A stretch of 64,000 bases of DNA from contig NZ_VIUW01000003.1 in assembly GCF_007828725.1 (NCBI RefSeq), positions 124,001 through 188,000 of the forward strand, read 5' to 3'. Each line of letters begins with the position of its first letter. The first letter of the stretch is position 1. Both the position numbers and the translations under genes were made by a program. This stretch comes from Marihabitans asiaticum. GTDB lineage: Bacteria > Actinomycetota > Actinomycetes > Actinomycetales > Dermatophilaceae. Of the stretch, positions 16,050 through 24,559 are shown piece after piece. The notes below the pieces were generated by a model that was given only the letters and a program-made list of their open reading frames with translations, had not been told where the DNA came from and did not search any database.

Positions 16050-16757
16050 ATGCGCTCCTACGGGCAGTACTGCGCCATCGCCAAGGCGCTCGATGTCGTC
16101 GGTGACCGATGGTCCCTCCTCATCGTTCGAGAGCTCTGGTACCGGGGCCCGAGCCGATTCACCGATCTGCGTGGCGGGCTGCCGGGCATCGCGACCAATC
16201 TGCTGACGACCCGGCTGCAGGACCTCGAGAGAGGTGAGGTGCTCGTGCGCGTGTCAGCGCCGCCACCCGCTCCTGCCTCGACGGTGCTCTACTCGCTCAC
16301 CGACCGCGGTCGAGAGCTGCGCTCGGTCCTGACGTCGCTGGCCTCGTTCGGCGCCCCGCTGGCCCGTCGGTACGACGAGGGTGAGCACTTCCGCCACCAC
16401 TGGCTGCACATGCCGGTCATGGCCTACCTGCGCGACCACGATCCGAACGGACCACGGAAGTGCCTGCGGGTGGGCACGGCAGAGGACGGCCTCGACGTTC
16501 TCGTCTGTGCCGGCGACCTCAGCGTGTCGATCGCGGACGCGAGCGTCACCCCTGATGCTCAGATGACCGGTCCGCCGGACACCCTTGTCGCCCTGATCAA
16601 CGGCCGGCACACCCTGGCTGAGGCGCGCGACCGCGGGCTAGAAGTCACCGGAGACAGCTCTCTCCTCGGTCGAATCTGGGGTGCGTCCGAAGGCCCAGCG
16701 GGAGCCGGCCGTCGTGGGGGCTCGACGGAGCCTCAGACCGCGGGCGTATCGAAGTAG
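16050..16757 (+). CDS. HxlR-family winged-helix transcriptional regulator
   Basis: 235-residue regulator. The N-terminal ~110 residues form the HxlR winged helix: QYCAIAKALDVVGDRWSLLI, RFTDLRGGLPGIATNLLTTRL (recognition helix) and YSLTDRGRELRSVL (wing). HxlR members often sense electrophiles or redox stress through a cysteine; one Cys is present at residue 8. The C-terminal part is longer than in minimal HxlR proteins and resembles an SCP2-like ligand-binding domain. ATG 16050 is seven bases after TATGCT, so it is leaderless. It is divergent from the TIGR03086 gene it may control. The 3' end overlaps the convergent NTF2-like gene by 25 bases. Confidence 0.82.
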   Translation: MRSYGQYCAIAKALDVVGDRWSLLIVRELWYRGPSRFTDLRGGLPGIATNLLTTRLQDLERGEVLVRVSAPPPAPASTVLYSLTDRGRELRSVLTSLASFGAPLARRYDEGEHFRHHWLHMPVMAYLRDHDPNGPRKCLRVGTAEDGLDVLVCAGDLSVSIADASVTPDAQMTGPPDTLVALINGRHTLAEARDRGLEVTGDSSLLGRIWGASEGPAGAGRRGGSTEPQTAGVSK

Positions 16758-17092
16758 GACCGCCGCTCGACCACCCGGCCATCGCCGTCGTAGCGCAGGA
16801 AGTCGGCGAAGCCGAGCCGTGCCGTCGAGCCGTCCTTGAGCTCGCCCTCGAAGCGCCCCCGCACCGCGACCCGGTCGCCGTCGACGAGTAGGTCCTCGAC
16901 GGTATGGGCGCCGTACTCGATGACCCGCTCGCCGCCGTAGAACTCCCGCAGCGCCTCGCGCCCGACCATCGGCGGGTACCCGGGCCGCCAGTACGTCGCC
17001 TCCGGGGCGAACCAGTCGATGACGCCGTCGACGTCTCCGGCGTCGACCATGGCGTAGTAGCGCAGGGTCGTGGCCGTCAGGTCCGCGCTCAT
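16733..17092 (-). CDS. NTF2/SnoaL-like protein
   Basis: 119-residue protein of the NTF2-like/SnoaL-like superfamily, small cone-shaped domains that act as isomerases, cyclases or ligand binders. Typical pattern: N-terminal helix (ATTLRYYAMVDAGDVDGVID), WFAPEATYWRPGYPPMVGRE, then beta strands with DRVAVRGRFEGEL and LRYDGDGRVVERRSYF. Its ATG overlaps the stop of the upstream amino-acid dehydrogenase (ATGA), so the two are co-transcribed and probably translationally coupled. The last 25 bases overlap the convergent HxlR gene. No specific substrate can be named. Confidence 0.72.
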   Translation of the reverse strand: MSADLTATTLRYYAMVDAGDVDGVIDWFAPEATYWRPGYPPMVGREALREFYGGERVIEYGAHTVEDLLVDGDRVAVRGRFEGELKDGSTARLGFADFLRYDGDGRVVERRSYFDTPAV

Positions 17093-18135
17093 CGCCGGTG
17101 GCTCTCGATGTGCGCGGCGGCCAGGTCCAGCGCCGCCCGGACCGGCGTCACGTCCCGCTCGTCTGCGCCGACGAGCACCTGCTCGACCCGGTCGCCGATG
17201 CGCTCGAGCCGGTCTCGCAGCTCCTCCTCGCTCCACCCGACCTGACCGGCGTGCACCTGGATGACGCCGCCTGCGTTGGCCATGAAGTCCGGGACGAAGG
17301 TCACGCCGGCGGCCGCCAGCTGCTGGGCGACCTCGGGGGTGTCGAGGGTGTCGTTCGCGGCGCCGGCGACGACCGAGGCCTTGAGGTCGGCGACGTTGTC
17401 GCTGGTGATCACCCGGGCGACCGCGCACGGCGCGAGGACGTCGCAGTCGGCGGCGATGACCTCATCAGGGGCGACGGTCGTCCCCCCGACCGACTCGGCG
17501 ACAGCCGCCGCGCGCGGGGGGTCGATGTCGGAGACCGTCACTTGTGCACCATCGGCGGCGGCCAGCGCAGCGAGCGCCGCCCCGACGTGCCCGGCACCCT
17601 GGACGAGCACCCGGACCCCGTCCATGCCGCTGCCGAGCCGGTGGCGCACCCCGGCGCGCATCGCGGCATACGCACCGGCCGCGGTGTACGGCCCGGGATC
17701 GACCTCGTCGCAGAACGCCCGGGCGCCGGCGTCACGGATCGTCTGCATGTCGCTCATCGTCGTGCCCATGTCGACCCCGGGGATGTACGTTCCCCCGGTG
17801 CGAGCGATGAACCTGCTGTAGGCCTCCATCAGCCGGACCCGCTCGGGCGAGCCGTCCAGGGGCAGCGGCCCGTCGGCGATGACCACCGACTTCGCCCCGC
17901 CGTACGGCAGGTCCGCCAGCGCGTGCTTGAGCGTCATCGCGGCAGCCAGCCGCTGCGCCTCGGCGACAGCCGCGGCCTGGCTCGGGTAGGGGCGCCACCG
18001 CACCCCGCCGAAGCCGGGCCCGAGCGTGGTGTCGTCGATAGCGATGACGGCCCGCAGTCCGGTCGCGTCGTCGCGGCAGGTGATGACCTGCTCGCCGGCG
18101 AAGAGGTCGAGGGCGTCCGGTGTCGTCGAGCTCAT
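17089..18135 (-). CDS. Leu/Glu/Phe/Val dehydrogenase family protein
   Basis: 348-residue NAD-dependent amino-acid dehydrogenase, which reversibly deaminates a branched-chain, aromatic or acidic amino acid to the keto acid. Visible are GPGFGGVRWRPYP and the catalytic Lys in LPYGGAKSVV near residue 80. IPGVDMGTTMSDM also follows, then the NAD-binding Rossmann segment VLVQGAGHVGAALA near residue 180 and GAANDTLD. The length fits leucine/valine dehydrogenases better than glutamate dehydrogenase (over 400). It is translationally coupled to the NTF2-like gene. ATG 18135 is the first good start. It is divergent from the ribonuclease gene. Confidence 0.82.
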   Translation of the reverse strand: MSSTTPDALDLFAGEQVITCRDDATGLRAVIAIDDTTLGPGFGGVRWRPYPSQAAAVAEAQRLAAAMTLKHALADLPYGGAKSVVIADGPLPLDGSPERVRLMEAYSRFIARTGGTYIPGVDMGTTMSDMQTIRDAGARAFCDEVDPGPYTAAGAYAAMRAGVRHRLGSGMDGVRVLVQGAGHVGAALAALAAADGAQVTVSDIDPPRAAAVAESVGGTTVAPDEVIAADCDVLAPCAVARVITSDNVADLKASVVAGAANDTLDTPEVAQQLAAAGVTFVPDFMANAGGVIQVHAGQVGWSEEELRDRLERIGDRVEQVLVGADERDVTPVRAALDLAAAHIESHRR

Positions 18136-18177
18136 CCATGCAGTGTGTCACTGGCCATCACGGGTCAGACTGACCCC

Positions 18178-18651
18178 ATGAGTCGCACCTGGAGGACCCG
18201 GCTGCAGCTGATCGCCGGGCTGGCCCTGATCGTCCTCGCGGCCTGGATCGTCTGGAGCGGCACCAGTGGCACCAGTGGCACCAGTGACGCCGGCCGGCCG
18301 AGCGAAGGGGGCGGGGTCCCCCCTTCGTCGTCCTCGACCACCTCGGGCGAAGGGGGAGCCGCCACCGGCCGCAGGACGATCACCGAGTCCGAGCTCCCGC
18401 CCGAGGGGCGGGAGACCCTCGCCCTGATCCGTACCGGCGGCCCCTTCCCGTACGACCGGGACGGCGCGACGTTCTTCAACCGCGAGCGTCTGCTGCCCCA
18501 CCAGCCTCGCGGCTACTACGCCGAGTACACGGTGCCGACCCCGGGCGAGGATGACCGGGGCGCGAGACGCCTCGTCGTGGGGGAGGCCGGCGAGGTCTAC
18601 TACACCGACGACCACTACTCCAGCTTCGCGGCGGTCCAGGAGGAGCGATGA
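18178..18651 (+). CDS. Secreted or membrane-anchored RNase Sa/barnase-type ribonuclease
   Basis: 157-residue guanyl-specific ribonuclease. A single N-terminal hydrophobic helix (about residues 9-26) exports or anchors it. A low-complexity linker (GTSGTSGTSD, then Gly/Ser/Thr-rich) follows, and the C-terminal ~95 residues match RNase Sa closely: LPPEGRETLALI, GGPFPYDRDGATFFNRE, YYAEYTVPTPG, RGARRLVVGE, YYTDDHYSSF. Catalytic residues expected from RNase Sa are all present: Glu in YYAEYTV, Arg in RGARR and His in DDHYSSF. The next gene is its barstar. The linker DNA holds three copies of the dispersed motif. ATG 18178 is preceded by CAGACT at six bases. Confidence 0.88.
   Translation: MSRTWRTRLQLIAGLALIVLAAWIVWSGTSGTSGTSDAGRPSEGGGVPPSSSSTTSGEGGAATGRRTITESELPPEGRETLALIRTGGPFPYDRDGATFFNRERLLPHQPRGYYAEYTVPTPGEDDRGARRLVVGEAGEVYYTDDHYSSFAAVQEER
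18302..18357. repeat. Cluster of three dispersed motifs in the ribonuclease linker
   Basis: Two plus-strand copies of the core (about 18303 and 18349) flank one minus-strand copy (18320-18327), all within 56 bases. They encode the Gly/Pro/Ser-rich linker of the ribonuclease. Just before them, the nine-base unit ACCAGTGGC is repeated three times (about 18262-18288), the last copy imperfect. Confidence 0.75.
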
Positions 18652-19001
18652 TCCGGCTCGAGCCCGACGGGGTGGACCAGCTGCTGCTCGAGGCGATGTA
18701 CGGCCGGGTCCACCTGCACGTCGTCGACGGCGGATTCGACCGGGACAGCACCTACGACGCTTTCGTCGAGACCTTCGACCTGCCGGAGCACTTCGGGCAC
18801 AACCTCGACGCCCTCTACGACTGCCTGCTCGACGTCGCCTCGCGGCATGTCGGAGCGTGGACGCTGCTGTGGCGGCCGACCCCTGGCGGCGAGCAGGATC
18901 GTGGTCTCATGGGCGTCCTCGGGGACGTCGAGCTGGAGAGCGAAGGCCTCACCGTCGCGGTCTCGGTGCCGGCGGGGCACGCGCGAGCCGGTGCGTCATG
19001 A
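18648..19001 (+). CDS. Barstar-family ribonuclease inhibitor
   Basis: 117-residue barstar-like protein expected to neutralise the ribonuclease of the preceding gene in the cytoplasm. Barstar marks are VHLHVVDGGFDRDSTYDAF, FDLPEHFGHNLDALYDCLLD (the acidic helix that plugs the RNase active site), TLLWRP and a final beta strand. Its ATG overlaps the ribonuclease stop (ATGA), so toxin and inhibitor are translated from one mRNA with coupling. The C-terminal tail (VPAGHARAGAS) goes a little beyond the usual 90-residue barstar core. Confidence 0.87.
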   Translation: MIRLEPDGVDQLLLEAMYGRVHLHVVDGGFDRDSTYDAFVETFDLPEHFGHNLDALYDCLLDVASRHVGAWTLLWRPTPGGEQDRGLMGVLGDVELESEGLTVAVSVPAGHARAGAS

Positions 19002-19008
19002 TGGCTCG

Positions 19009-19515
19009 GTGACGACTCCGAGCCAGACCCAGGTGACCCTGAGCCAGGTGATGAACGCGACGGAGGCCAACCTCCTCGGGACCATCCACGGCGGCAACAT
19101 CATGAAGGCGGTCGACGACGCTGCCGGGTCGGTCGCCAACCGCTTCGCGAAGGGGCCGGCGGTCACCGCGGCGATGGACGAGATGACCTTCCTCGTCCCG
19201 GTGCGCGTGGGCGACATCCTCCACGTCGACGCGCGGGTCAACTGGGCCGGGCACAGCTCGGTCGAGGTCGGGGTCCGGGCCGAGGTCGACCGGTGGGACG
19301 AGGTGAGCGAGCGCACGCACGTCGCGACCGCCTACCTCGTCTTCGTCGCGGTCGACGAGGACGGCTCGCCGCGCCCGGTCCCCGAGCTGGAGCTGGAGAG
19401 CGAGGAGGACCAGCGGCGCTTCCGCGAGGCGCAGATCCGCCGGCGCCACCGTCTCGCCCGCCGGGAGGCGATCCGGGCCTCGCGCGACGAGAGCGGCGAA
19501 GGGGGCGAGCCGTGA
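19009..19515 (+). CDS. Hotdog-fold acyl-CoA thioesterase
   Basis: 168-residue cytosolic acyl-CoA hydrolase of the BACH/YciA type. The hotdog core shows TLSQVMNATEANLLGTIHGGNIMKAVDDAAG, with the conserved His-Gly-Gly helix and catalytic Asp, then VGDILHVDARVNWAGHSSVEVGV and HVATAYLVFVAV. The C-terminal ~35 residues are a charged, Arg/Glu-rich helix. GTG 19009 is used because CATGAT ends six bases upstream, the same -10/start arrangement seen for the DUF429 gene. The stop overlaps the dxr start (GTGA). A start further upstream would overlap the barstar gene heavily. Confidence 0.82.
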   Translation: MTTPSQTQVTLSQVMNATEANLLGTIHGGNIMKAVDDAAGSVANRFAKGPAVTAAMDEMTFLVPVRVGDILHVDARVNWAGHSSVEVGVRAEVDRWDEVSERTHVATAYLVFVAVDEDGSPRPVPELELESEEDQRRFREAQIRRRHRLARREAIRASRDESGEGGEP

Positions 19516-20699
19516 GCCGCCGCCGCGTCACCCTGCTCGGGTCGACCGGCTCCATCGGCACGCAGGGGCTCGAGGTGATCGCCGCCCACCCCGACCGGTT
19601 CGAGGTCAGCGCGCTTGCCGGCGGCGGCAACATCGCGCTGCTCGCGGAGCAGGCCGCGCGGTTCCGCCCCGGTGTCGTCGCAGCGGCCAGCGGGTCGGCT
19701 GACGAGCTGCGCGCGGCGGTCCGGTCGGCGCTCGAGGCGACGGGGGCGACCGGGGCGACCGGGTACGAGCCCGAGGTGATCGTCGGGCCGGAGGCGGCGA
19801 CCGAGGTCGCCGGGCGCGACGTCGACGTCGTCCTCAACGGGATCACCGGGGCGATCGGGCTGCGCCCCACACTGGCCGCGCTGCGCGCGGGCGCCACCCT
19901 CGCGCTGGCGAACAAGGAGTCGCTCATCATCGGCGGCCCGCTCGTGCACGACCTAGCCGGCCCGGACCAGATCGTGCCGGTCGACTCCGAGCACTCCGCC
20001 ATCGCCCAGTGCCTGCGCGGCGGGCGGTCCGGGGAGGTGCGCCGACTCGTCGTCACCGCCAGCGGCGGCCCCTTCCGTGGTCGTTCCCGTGACCAGCTGG
20101 CCGAGGTGACGCCGAGCGAGGCCCTGGCTCACCCCAACTTCGCCATGGGCCGGGTCATCACGACGAACTCCGCCACCCTGGTCAACAAAGGGCTCGAGGT
20201 GATCGAGGCGCACCTGCTCTTCGACATCCCCTTCGAGCGGATCGACACCGTGGTGCACCCGCAGCAGCAGATCCACTCGATGGTCGAGTTCCACGACGGC
20301 TCGACGATCGCGCAGATGGGCCCGCCGCGGATGCTCGTGCCGATCGCCCTCGGGCTGTCCTGGCCGGAGCGGCTCGAGGACGTCGACGAGCCGTGCGACT
20401 GGACCCAGGTGCAGAGTTGGGACTTCGCGCCGATCGACGACGAGGCATTCCCCGCGGTCCGGCTGGCGCGCCAGGTCGGTGCGGCCGGCGGGACCCACCC
20501 GGCGGTCTACAACGCGGCCAACGAGGTCGCGGTCGACGCCTTCCACGACGGCGCGCTCTCCTTCGTCGGCATCGTCGACACCGTGGCTGCCGTGGTCGAG
20601 CGGCATGACGACGCCCGCTTCGACGCGCACTCGGTCGACGGGGTCATGGCCGCCGACGCGTGGGCGCGAGAGACGGCGGCGAAGATCGTCTCGGGGTGA
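19512..20699 (+). CDS. dxr: 1-deoxy-D-xylulose 5-phosphate reductoisomerase
   Basis: 395-residue first committed enzyme of the MEP isoprenoid pathway, which converts DXP to 2-C-methyl-D-erythritol 4-phosphate with NADPH. Motifs: LLGSTGSIGTQ (NADPH binding) at the N terminus, ANKESLI, PVDSEHSAI (metal and substrate binding), SGGPFRG, HPNFAMGRVITTNSATLVNKG and VHPQQQIHSMVE. Length is normal. GTG 19512 overlaps the thioesterase stop. The gene is followed four bases later by the site-2 protease gene and then ispG, a conserved actinobacterial order that puts two MEP-pathway enzymes on either side of rseP. Confidence 0.96.
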   Translation: MSRRRVTLLGSTGSIGTQGLEVIAAHPDRFEVSALAGGGNIALLAEQAARFRPGVVAAASGSADELRAAVRSALEATGATGATGYEPEVIVGPEAATEVAGRDVDVVLNGITGAIGLRPTLAALRAGATLALANKESLIIGGPLVHDLAGPDQIVPVDSEHSAIAQCLRGGRSGEVRRLVVTASGGPFRGRSRDQLAEVTPSEALAHPNFAMGRVITTNSATLVNKGLEVIEAHLLFDIPFERIDTVVHPQQQIHSMVEFHDGSTIAQMGPPRMLVPIALGLSWPERLEDVDEPCDWTQVQSWDFAPIDDEAFPAVRLARQVGAAGGTHPAVYNAANEVAVDAFHDGALSFVGIVDTVAAVVERHDDARFDAHSVDGVMAADAWARETAAKIVSG

Positions 20700-20703
20700 G
20701 ACG

Positions 20704-22047
20704 ATGGGCGCCATGCTGTACGTCGCAGGGGTGATCATCGTCTTCGTGGGCATCGCGCTGTCCATCGCCCTGCACGAGATCGGTCATCTCGTGCCCGCGA
20801 AGCGCTTCGGAGTGCGCGTGCCGCAGTACATGGTCGGCTTCGGCCCCACGGTGTGGTCGCGGCGGCGGGGCGAGACCGAGTACGGCGTCAAGGCGATCCC
20901 GCTCGGCGGATACATCCGGATGATCGGGATGTTCCCGCCCAAGGCGGGTGACGAGCCCGGCCAGGTGCGGACGTCGAGCACGGGTCGCTTCAGCCAGCTC
21001 GCCGACGAGGCCCGCGCCCAGTCCTTCGAGGAGCTGCGGCCGGGGGACGAGCACCGCCTCTTCTACCGGCTGTCCGTGCCGAAGAAGATCACGGTGATGA
21101 TGGGCGGGCCGCTGATGAACCTGCTCATCGCCTTCGTCCTCTTCACCGGGATCTTCACCCTCTACGGCACGATGCAGGCCACGTCGACGATCTCCGGAGT
21201 CAGCGAGTGCGTCGACACGACCCGGGTCGGGCAGACCGCCGCGCAGGAGTGCACCCCTGACATGCCGGCCGCACCGGCCAACGAGGCCGGCCTACGGCCT
21301 GGGGACACCATCACCGCGATCAACGGCACGCCGATGAGCTCGTGGGAAGAGATCCGGGCGGCGATCCGCGACAGCGCCGGGCGTGAGATGACCATGGTCG
21401 TCGAGCGTGCCGGGCGGTCGGAGACCCTCACGGCGACCCCGATCCGCCTCCAGCAGCCCGTGCTCGACGACGTCGGCGGCTACGAGCGCACCGCGACCGG
21501 CGAGTACGTCACCGAAGAGGTCGGCTTCCTCGGCGCCTCGCCGACCGCCGAGCGGGTCACCCAGCCGGTCACGGCGGTCCCCGGGCTCTTCGGCGACATG
21601 CTGGCCCGGACCTTCGGGGTGGTGCTGGAGATCCCGCAGAAGATGGTCGGGGTGTACCAGGCCGCCTTCGGGGGGCAGGAGCGCGACCCGGAGGGGCCGA
21701 TGTCGGTCGTCGGGGTCGGCCGGGTCGCCGGCGAGGTGGCGAGCTCGGAGGAGTTCGGCACCCCGACCGAGAAGCTCATGATGATCGTCAGCCTCCTCGC
21801 CTCGCTCAACCTCATGCTCTTCGCCTTCAACATGCTGCCCCTGCTGCCGCTGGATGGCGGGCACGTCGCGGGCGCCGCCTGGGAGGGCCTGAAGAAGACC
21901 TGGGCGCGCGTGCGGGGCCTGCCCGAGCCGGCACCGGTCGACGTCGCGAAGGCCCTGCCCCTCGCCTACACCGTGGCGATGGCCTTCATCGTCATGACCG
22001 GCCTGCTCATCTACGCCGACGTGGTCAAGCCGATCCGCCTGCTCTGA
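20704..22047 (+). CDS. rseP: Site-2 intramembrane metalloprotease (RseP/Rip1 type)
   Basis: 447-residue M50 zinc protease that cuts transmembrane segments of anti-sigma factors or similar regulators. Zinc motif HEIGH is at residues 22-26 in the first membrane helix. A PDZ domain lies centrally ([19 protein letters not shown]). The third zinc ligand is in the LDGGH motif ([13 protein letters not shown]) near residue 385. Four membrane segments are apparent. ATG 20704 directly follows dxr; ATG 20713 is an alternative. The gene order dxr-rseP-ispG matches that of mycobacterial Rip1, which supports orthology. Confidence 0.93.
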   Translation: MGAMLYVAGVIIVFVGIALSIALHEIGHLVPAKRFGVRVPQYMVGFGPTVWSRRRGETEYGVKAIPLGGYIRMIGMFPPKAGDEPGQVRTSSTGRFSQLADEARAQSFEELRPGDEHRLFYRLSVPKKITVMMGGPLMNLLIAFVLFTGIFTLYGTMQATSTISGVSECVDTTRVGQTAAQECTPDMPAAPANEAGLRPGDTITAINGTPMSSWEEIRAAIRDSAGREMTMVVERAGRSETLTATPIRLQQPVLDDVGGYERTATGEYVTEEVGFLGASPTAERVTQPVTAVPGLFGDMLARTFGVVLEIPQKMVGVYQAAFGGQERDPEGPMSVVGVGRVAGEVASSEEFGTPTEKLMMIVSLLASLNLMLFAFNMLPLLPLDGGHVAGAAWEGLKKTWARVRGLPEPAPVDVAKALPLAYTVAMAFIVMTGLLIYADVVKPIRLL

Positions 22048-22081
22048 CTAGCGCGGCTCAGCAGCTGGTCAGGCTGGGATG

Positions 22082-22087
22082 GATAAT
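22082..22087 (+). promoter_or_regulatory. -10 box for leaderless ispG
   Basis: GATAAT ends seven bases before ATG 22095. The closer upstream ATG at 22086 overlaps this box. So transcription probably starts on the A of ATG 22095 and the mRNA has no leader. Confidence 0.6.
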
Positions 22088-22094
22088 GGTGGGC

Positions 22095-23267
22095 ATGACT
22101 GTCTCGCTCGGCATGCCGAAGGCCCCGGACCCCGTCCTCTCGCCGCGACGGCAGACGCGACAGATCAAGGTCGGCGCGGTCGGCGTCGGCAGCGAGTCGC
22201 CGATCTCGGTGCAGTCGATGACGACCACCCCGACGACTGACATCAACTCCACCCTGCAGCAGATCGCCGAGCTGACCGCCGCGGGCTGCGACATCGTCCG
22301 GGTCGCCTGCCCGAGCCAGGACGACGCCGACGCGCTGCCCGCGATCGCCGCGAAGTCGCCGATCCCGGTGATCGCCGACATCCACTTCCAGCCCAAGTAC
22401 GTCTACGCCGCGATCGACGCCGGCTGCGCCGCCGTGCGGGTCAACCCCGGCAACATCCGGAAGTTCGACGACCAGATCGCCGAGATCTCGCGGCGGGCCG
22501 AGGCGGCCGGGGTCTCGATCCGGATCGGTGTCAACGCCGGCTCCCTGGACAAGCGGCTGCTCGAGAAGTACGGCAAGGCCACCCCCGAGGCCATGGTCGA
22601 GTCCGCCGTGTGGGAGGCCAGCCTCTTCGAGGAGCACGGCTTCCGCGACTTCAAGATCTCGGTCAAGCACAACGACCCGGTGACGATGGTGCGCGCCTAC
22701 GAGCTGCTCGCCGAGCGCGGCGACTGGCCGCTGCACCTGGGGGTCACCGAGGCCGGACCCGCGCTGCAGGGCACGGTCAAGTCCGCCACCGCCTTCGGCG
22801 CCCTCCTCTCCCGAGGCATCGGCGACACCATTCGTGTCTCGCTCTCGGCGCCGCCGGTCGAAGAGGTCAAGGTCGGCACCCACATCCTCCAGTCCCTGGG
22901 ACTGCGCCCCCGCAAGCTCGAGATCGTCTCCTGCCCCAGCTGCGGCCGGGCTCAGGTCGACGTCTACAAGCTCGCCGACGAGGTGACCGCCGGACTCGAA
23001 GGGATGGAGGTCCCCCTGCGCGTCGCCGTCATGGGGTGCGTCGTCAACGGCCCCGGTGAGGCCCGCGAGGCCGACCTCGGCGTCGCCTCCGGCAACGGCA
23101 AGGGGCAGATCTTCGTCAAGGGCGAGGTGATCAAGACCGTGCCCGAGTCCCAGATCGTCGAGAGCCTCATCGAGGAGGCGATGCGGATCGCCGAGGAGAT
23201 GGGCGAGCCGGTCGACGGCGAGGGAGACGGCGAAGGGGTGGCTAAGCCCACCGTGACCGTCGGCTAG
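22095..23267 (+). CDS. ispG: 4-hydroxy-3-methylbut-2-en-1-yl diphosphate synthase
   Basis: 390-residue [4Fe-4S] enzyme of the MEP pathway that reductively converts MEcPP to HMBPP. Seen are the N-terminal TIM-barrel block ([20 protein letters not shown]), [33 protein letters not shown] and the C-terminal cluster ligands in [12 protein letters not shown] and [16 protein letters not shown]. Length is normal for the short bacterial form. ATG 22095 is chosen from the leaderless -10 box. The last ~20 residues (Gly/Glu-rich, ending KPTVTVG) are not conserved and contain one dispersed-motif copy near 23230. Confidence 0.96.
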   Translation: MTVSLGMPKAPDPVLSPRRQTRQIKVGAVGVGSESPISVQSMTTTPTTDINSTLQQIAELTAAGCDIVRVACPSQDDADALPAIAAKSPIPVIADIHFQPKYVYAAIDAGCAAVRVNPGNIRKFDDQIAEISRRAEAAGVSIRIGVNAGSLDKRLLEKYGKATPEAMVESAVWEASLFEEHGFRDFKISVKHNDPVTMVRAYELLAERGDWPLHLGVTEAGPALQGTVKSATAFGALLSRGIGDTIRVSLSAPPVEEVKVGTHILQSLGLRPRKLEIVSCPSCGRAQVDVYKLADEVTAGLEGMEVPLRVAVMGCVVNGPGEAREADLGVASGNGKGQIFVKGEVIKTVPESQIVESLIEEAMRIAEEMGEPVDGEGDGEGVAKPTVTVG

Positions 23268-23284
23268 CGGCCTAGGCTGCCAGG

Positions 23285-24130
23285 GTGCTGCGCACCCGAT
23301 CTCCGGTCAGGATGCTCACGGTCGAGGACCGTGACGCGGCCCTGGAGCTGTGCGCCCAGGACCCGGCGGCCAACGTCTACGTCGCGAGCCGGATCCTCGA
23401 CGGCGCGATGGGTTTCGGCAGCACCGCCGTGACCGGCTACTTCGAGGACGCCCGCCTGCGCTCGATGGTCTGGACCGTCGCCAACGTCGTGCCGGTCGAG
23501 ACCGACGAGCGGGCGCGTGCCGCGCTGGCCGACCGGGTGCGCAAGGTGCGCCGACGCTGCGCCTCCTTCCTCGGTCCGCAAGACCAGGTCATGGGCCTGT
23601 GGGGAGTGGCCTCGGCCGACTACCCCTCACCGCGCGCGGTGCGCGCCACCCAGCCACTGCTCGGCACGCGCGTCCCGCCGTCGGCGCTCGGCGTCCCCCT
23701 GGACCACCGGGTCCGTCCGGGGGTCGAGGCCGAGGCCGAGCTCGTACTGCCCGCCGCGACCGACATGTTCACCGAGGAGATCGGCTACCCGCCCTACCAA
23801 GGCTCACCGACCTTCTACCTCGACAGCCTGCGGACCCTGCTCCGCCGCCGTCGCACCTACGTCGTCATCGAGCACGGCGAGGTGATCTTCAAGGCCGACG
23901 TCGGGTCCGTGGCCCTCGGCTGCGCCCAGATCCAGGGGGTCTGGCTGCACCCGCGGCTGCGCGGGCAGCGGGCCGCCGCGCCGATGATGGCGTCGGTGAT
24001 CGAGCAGACGATGGCCGAGCACGCCCCCTTCGTCACCCTCTACGTCAACGACTTCAACGCGGCCGCGCTCGCGACGTACCGGCGGGTGGGCATGGAGCAG
24101 ATCGGCACCTTCGCGACGGTCCTCTTCTAG
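23285..24130 (+). CDS. GNAT family N-acetyltransferase with DUF4081 domain
   Basis: 281-residue protein. The C-terminal half has the GNAT acetyl-CoA fold (QIQGVWLHPRLRGQRAAAPMMASVIEQ, then VTLYVNDFNAAALATYRRVGM). The N-terminal ~130 residues match DUF4081, which accompanies this GNAT type in actinobacteria. Its place directly after ispG matches the neighbourhood of Mycobacterium tuberculosis Rv2867c, as I recall it. GTG 23285 follows a TAGGCT box by six bases, so it is leaderless. The acetylated substrate is unknown. Confidence 0.8.
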   Translation: MLRTRSPVRMLTVEDRDAALELCAQDPAANVYVASRILDGAMGFGSTAVTGYFEDARLRSMVWTVANVVPVETDERARAALADRVRKVRRRCASFLGPQDQVMGLWGVASADYPSPRAVRATQPLLGTRVPPSALGVPLDHRVRPGVEAEAELVLPAATDMFTEEIGYPPYQGSPTFYLDSLRTLLRRRRTYVVIEHGEVIFKADVGSVALGCAQIQGVWLHPRLRGQRAAAPMMASVIEQTMAEHAPFVTLYVNDFNAAALATYRRVGMEQIGTFATVLF

Positions 24131-24148
24131 CCGCTGCCGGCGGCTGCG

Positions 24149-24154
24149 TAGATT
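24149..24154 (+). promoter_or_regulatory. -10 box for leaderless DoxX-like gene
   Basis: TAGATT ends six bases before ATG 24161, giving a transcript that starts at the start codon. Confidence 0.5.
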
Positions 24155-24160
24155 GGGCCC

Positions 24161-24556
24161 ATGAGCGCACCGCTGGACAAGCCCATCCTCGGCCTGGCCG
24201 GTCTCTTCCTCACCTCGGGAACCCTGCACATGGTGCGCCCCGAGGTCTTCGAGGCGATCGTCCCGCGACCGTTGAAGGGGTACCAGCGCGAGCTGGTCTA
24301 CGCCTCCGGCGTGGCCGAGATCGGCTGCGGGCTCGGCCTGCTGCACCCGCGGACTCGCCCGGCGGCCGGCCTGGCCAGCGCCGCGCTGCTCGTCGCGGTC
24401 CTCCCCGCCAACATCCAGATGAGCCTCGACCACGGCGCCCGGGCGCGACGCAAGGCCACACCGGGGGCGCGCGCAGCCTTCGCCGGGACGATCGCCCGGC
24501 TGCCCCTGCAGTGGCCGATGATCCGCACCGCGCTGAGGGCCGCCGGTCGGCGGTGA
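24161..24556 (+). CDS. DoxX-like small integral membrane protein
   Basis: 131-residue protein with about four hydrophobic segments. The pattern is that of DoxX/MauE-like families: LGLAGLFLTSGTLHMVRPEVFEAIVP at the start, GVAEIGCGLGLLHPRTRPAAGL in the second hairpin, and PANIQMSLDHG after the third helix. The C terminus is basic and cytoplasmic. The role of such proteins is poorly defined; some are linked to quinone or thiosulfate redox chemistry. The gene sits between two acetyltransferase genes and is transcribed from its own leaderless promoter. Confidence 0.72.
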   Translation: MSAPLDKPILGLAGLFLTSGTLHMVRPEVFEAIVPRPLKGYQRELVYASGVAEIGCGLGLLHPRTRPAAGLASAALLVAVLPANIQMSLDHGARARRKATPGARAAFAGTIARLPLQWPMIRTALRAAGRR

Positions 24557-24559
24557 GCC

